DNA of 35,184 bases from Actinomycetes bacterium (GTDB lineage: Bacteria; Actinomycetota; JAICYB01), in assembly GCA_025934435.1 (NCBI GenBank), contig JAICYB010000034.1, positions 1-35,184 of the forward strand. The letters are read 5' to 3'. Shown here in pieces: positions 32,564 to 35,184 of the stretch. Made by a program: the position numbers and the translations under genes. Each line of letters begins with the position of its first letter. Position 1 is the stretch's first letter. The notes under the pieces were generated by a model. It saw only the letters and a list, made by a program, of their open reading frames with translations. It had not been told where the DNA came from and made no database searches.

Positions 32564-34732
32564 ATGGAAGCGAAACAAGCATCAACGCAGGTCGAGTCGA
32601 AGAACATCACCCTGCAGACGGGTCATCTCGCGAAGCTCGCGGACGGTGCCGTCGTCATCGCCTGTGGCGAGACCACGATCCTCGTCACCGCCGTCGCGTC
32701 GCCGACGCTGCGTGAAGGGATCGACTTCTTCCCCCTCACCGTGGACATCGAGGAGCGCGTGTACGCCGCGGGCCGGATCCCCGGATCGGTCCTCCGCCGT
32801 GAGGGCCGTCCGTCCGAGAAAGCGACGCTGACGGCGCGTCTCACCGACCGTCCGCTCCGGCCGACGTTCCCCGACTGGTTCCGTCATGAGGTCCAGGTCA
32901 TCGCGACGGTCATGCAGGTCGACGAGCTCAACCCGCACGACGTGCACTGCATCACCGGCGCGAGTGCGGCGCTCATGATCGGCGGCGTCCCGTTCGCCGG
33001 CCCGATCTCCGGCGTGCGCATGGCGCACATCCACGGACGATGGGTGCCGTTCCCGACGTGGGAAGAGATGGAGAACGCGACGGTCGAACTCGTCGTCGCC
33101 GGTCGCTCGAGCGACGACGGCAACATCGACATCCTCATGATCGAGTGCGGCGGGTTCGAGCACACGTGGGGTCTGATCCAGGACGGCGCCACGCTGCCGA
33201 CCGAAGAGCTGATCGCCGAGGGCCTCGAAGCGGCACAACCGATCATCAAGCAATTGGGCGATCTGCAACGCGAGCTCGTCGCGCAGGTCGACGTTCCTGA
33301 GCGCACGTGGCTCGAGGCCGTCGACTACACGCCGGACGTGCTCGACAACGTGAAGAACGTTGCCGGCAGCCGTCTCGAGGACGCGCTGGCGGTCGCGGCG
33401 AAGGCCGACCGCGAAGCGGCGCTCGACGACATCGCGGCGGACGTCGCCGCGAAGCTCGGCGACGAGTACATGGAAGAGCACGGCAAGGAAGTGAAAGCCG
33501 CGCTGCGTTCGGCACAGAAGTCGATCGTCCGCAAGCGCATCCTCGACAGCGGTCAGCGCATCGATGGACGAACCCCGACGCAGATCCGTCCGCTCTCCGC
33601 GCAGGTCGGCCTCTTGTCACGTGCGCACGGAACGGGGCTCTTCAACCGCGGTGAGACGCAGGTGCTGTCCGTCGCGACGCTCGCGATGCCGCGGATGGAG
33701 CAGTTCATCGGCGTGGACGAGCTCTTCGACAAGACGAAGCGTTACATCCACCACTACATGTTCCCGCCGTACTCCGTCGGCGAGACCGGTCGCGTCGGCG
33801 CGCCGCGTCGCCGTGACATCGGTCACGGCGCGCTCGCCGAGAAGGCCGTGCTCGTCTCGCTGCCGTCGGCGGACGAATTCCCGTACGCGATCCGCGTGGT
33901 ATCCGAAGTGCTCTCGTCCAACGGCTCGACGTCGATGGCATCGACGTGCGGCTCGACGCTCGCGCTCATGGACGCCGGCGTTCCGCTGCGCGACATGGTC
34001 GGTGGTATCGCCATGGGGCTCGTCGTCGGTGACGGCAAGTACGTCACGCTCACCGACATCCTGGGGGCCGAGGACGGCTACGGCGACATGGACTTCAAGG
34101 TCGCCGGGACGGAGAACTTCGTGACCGCGCTCCAGCTCGACACGAAGACGCTCGGTATCTCCGTCGACGTCCTTCGCGGCGCCATGCAGCAGGCGAAGCA
34201 AGCGCGTCTCGAGATCCTCGCCGCGATGCGCGAAGCGATCGACAAGCCGCGCGCCGAGATGAGCCCACACGCGCCACGCATCCTGATGGTGAACATCCCG
34301 GTCGAGAAGATCGGCGAGTTGATCGGCCCGAAGGGCAAAACGATCAACGACATCATCGCCCGCACTGAGACGCAGATCGACGTCGAAGACGACGGGCGCG
34401 TGCTCGTGTCGGCCTCCGTCGGCGACAACGCGGACAAGGCCGTGAAGATGATCAACGACCTCGTGAACCCGCAGCCGCTCGAGATCGGTCAGGAGTTCGA
34501 CGGCAAGGTCGTCAAGATCACCGAGTTCGGCGCGTTCGTGAACGTCATGCCCGGCAAGGACGGCCTCGTGCACATCTCGAAGCTCGGCGGCGGGAAGCGG
34601 ATCGCGAAGGTGACCGACGTGTTGAACGAAGGCGATCACATCCGGGTGAAGCTCACCGAGGTTCGTCCCGACGGCAAGCTGAACCTCACGCCGATCGAGG
34701 ACGCGGTCGAAGCCGGCGCCACCGCGGAATAG
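32564..34732 (+). CDS. pnp: Polyribonucleotide nucleotidyltransferase (PNPase)
   Basis: The protein has 722 aa. Two RNase PH-like domains (first: [42 protein letters not shown]; second from about 325: [64 protein letters not shown]) flank a helical linker. A KH domain ([17 protein letters not shown], near 585) and an S1 domain ([28 protein letters not shown], near 645-675) follow. It degrades RNA 3'-5' phosphorolytically and can also polymerise. ATG 32564 has AAGGAG 10 nt upstream. The M16 peptidase gene starts 1 nt after the stop codon. Confidence 0.97.
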   Translation: MEAKQASTQVESKNITLQTGHLAKLADGAVVIACGETTILVTAVASPTLREGIDFFPLTVDIEERVYAAGRIPGSVLRREGRPSEKATLTARLTDRPLRPTFPDWFRHEVQVIATVMQVDELNPHDVHCITGASAALMIGGVPFAGPISGVRMAHIHGRWVPFPTWEEMENATVELVVAGRSSDDGNIDILMIECGGFEHTWGLIQDGATLPTEELIAEGLEAAQPIIKQLGDLQRELVAQVDVPERTWLEAVDYTPDVLDNVKNVAGSRLEDALAVAAKADREAALDDIAADVAAKLGDEYMEEHGKEVKAALRSAQKSIVRKRILDSGQRIDGRTPTQIRPLSAQVGLLSRAHGTGLFNRGETQVLSVATLAMPRMEQFIGVDELFDKTKRYIHHYMFPPYSVGETGRVGAPRRRDIGHGALAEKAVLVSLPSADEFPYAIRVVSEVLSSNGSTSMASTCGSTLALMDAGVPLRDMVGGIAMGLVVGDGKYVTLTDILGAEDGYGDMDFKVAGTENFVTALQLDTKTLGISVDVLRGAMQQAKQARLEILAAMREAIDKPRAEMSPHAPRILMVNIPVEKIGELIGPKGKTINDIIARTETQIDVEDDGRVLVSASVGDNADKAVKMINDLVNPQPLEIGQEFDGKVVKITEFGAFVNVMPGKDGLVHISKLGGGKRIAKVTDVLNEGDHIRVKLTEVRPDGKLNLTPIEDAVEAGATAE

Positions 34733-34733
34733 C

Positions 34734-35184
34734 TTGCCCTTCGAACGGTCCGAGCCGGTCCCGGGAGTCCGGCTCGTCACAGAGTCGATGCAGCACGTCC
34801 GGTCGGCTTCGATCGGCCTTTGGGTCGACGTCGGTGCGCGTGACGAAACCGACGAGATCGCCGGTGCGTCGCATTTCCTCGAGCACATGTTGTTCAAGGG
34901 AACGTCGTCGCGCGACGCGCAGGACATCGCGAACGACTTCGACGCCGTCGGGGGCGAGGTCAACGCGTACTCCGCGCACGAGCACACGTGCATCTACGCG
35001 CGCGTGCTCGATGCCGATCTGCCGATGGCGGTCGACGTCACCTGCGACATGTTCACGGACGCCGCGCTGCGCGCCGACGAGATCGATTCCGAACGCCGCG
35101 TGATCCTCGAAGAGATCCATATGGCGGCGGACGTACCGGAAGATCGCGTGCACGATCTGTTCGCCGAGATCGCCTGGCCGGGTC
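34734..35184 (+). CDS. M16 family zinc peptidase (pitrilysin/MPP-like), N-terminal part (cut by window end)
   Basis: About 150 residues are visible. After VPGVRLVTESMQHVRSASIGLWVDVGARDE comes the inverted zinc motif HFLEH (HxxEH, residues 47-51), then FKGTSSRDAQDI, GGEVNAYSAHEHTCIYARV and the distal zinc-ligand region with ERRVILEEI. This is the bacterial processing-peptidase-like M16B group, which conventionally follows pnp in Actinomycetota and Bacillota. TTG 34734, 1 nt after the pnp stop, gives the usual N-terminus; an ATG at 34788 would cut off a conserved strand. The Shine-Dalgarno is weak. The C-terminal half is outside the window. Confidence 0.9.
   Translation, partial: MPFERSEPVPGVRLVTESMQHVRSASIGLWVDVGARDETDEIAGASHFLEHMLFKGTSSRDAQDIANDFDAVGGEVNAYSAHEHTCIYARVLDADLPMAVDVTCDMFTDAALRADEIDSERRVILEEIHMAADVPEDRVHDLFAEIAWPG

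Noticed and set aside
33617..34993. Minus-strand open frame of 458 codons antisense to pnp and the M16 gene
   Set aside because: Same antisense pattern; composition is His/Val/Asp/Arg-rich without motifs, and both plus-strand genes are certain.
1..35184. Frequent GCCGGACG octamer
   Set aside because: About 17 plus and 7 minus copies by eye, above expectation, but spread over many codon contexts and in line with a general preference for CCGGAC-type words. The strand bias is weaker than for GGGGGCCGAG and cannot be tested without genome counts.
1..35184. CRISPR arrays, insertion sequences, toxin-antitoxin or prophage modules
   Set aside because: No regularly spaced repeats, terminal inverted repeats with transposases, or phage genes were seen. 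The window is essentially housekeeping plus a small envelope/metabolism section.

Overview
This 35.2 kb window is high-GC, gene-dense DNA with almost no intergenic space. It carries two classic bacterial translation clusters. Several features point to a deep-branching, probably uncultured member of the Actinomycetota: a WhiG/FliA-type sigma gene directly upstream of rpsB-tsf-pyrH-frr-cdsA, a MarP-like CvpA/trypsin protease, a PIG-V-like mannosyltransferase, a DUF503 gene between infB and rbfA, and an M16 peptidase after pnp. The short EF-Ts and heavy use of GTG/TTG (apparently also CTG) starts argue against a model Streptomyces or Mycobacterium. This assignment is inference from gene order and protein style only. 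No insertion sequence, prophage or CRISPR array is visible.

Layout. (1) 1-556, minus: N-terminus of an Lhr-type helicase, divergent from xerC. (2) 608-9474, plus: xerC-whiG-like sigma, then rpsB-tsf-pyrH-frr-cdsA-dxr-rseP-ispG, joining translation, phospholipid, isoprenoid and membrane-proteolysis genes. (3) 9471-12535: two different prolyl-tRNA synthetases, an archaeal/eukaryotic-type one (minus) and a bacterial-type one (plus), with divergent start codons only 5 bp apart. (4) 12532-15979, minus: PIG-V-like mannosyltransferase, small lipoprotein, MarP-like protease, tRNA-Thr(GGT), GNAT acetyltransferase. (5) 16076-19402: SCP-x-type thiolase, a tiny membrane protein on the minus strand, an OafA/OatA-like acyltransferase with an SGNH domain. 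(6) 19444-24126, plus: overlapping operon gnd-zwf-GH15-pgl (oxidative pentose phosphate branch plus a glucose-releasing hydrolase), convergent with a cyclic-nucleotide-binding protein. (7) 24597-35184, plus: rimP-nusA-ylxR-infB-DUF503-rbfA/nrnA-truB-ribF, then rpsO-pnp-M16 peptidase (cut by the window end).

Most notable points: the back-to-back pair of unlike ProRS genes, in which the bacterial-type enzyme appears to have a shortened anticodon-binding domain; a single ORF fusing RbfA to the DHH phosphoesterase NrnA; infB apparently starting at CTG behind a near-perfect Shine-Dalgarno; a strand-biased, over-represented 10-mer GGGGGCCGAG (8 copies on plus, 0 on minus by eye) that forces the same codons at every Gly-Ala-Glu in plus-strand genes; and structured leaders before rimP and pnp. 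Several genes seem to be leaderless, with a TAnnnT box 6-8 nt before the start codon.

Limits: everything was read by eye. No alignment, profile search, folding or promoter prediction was run.
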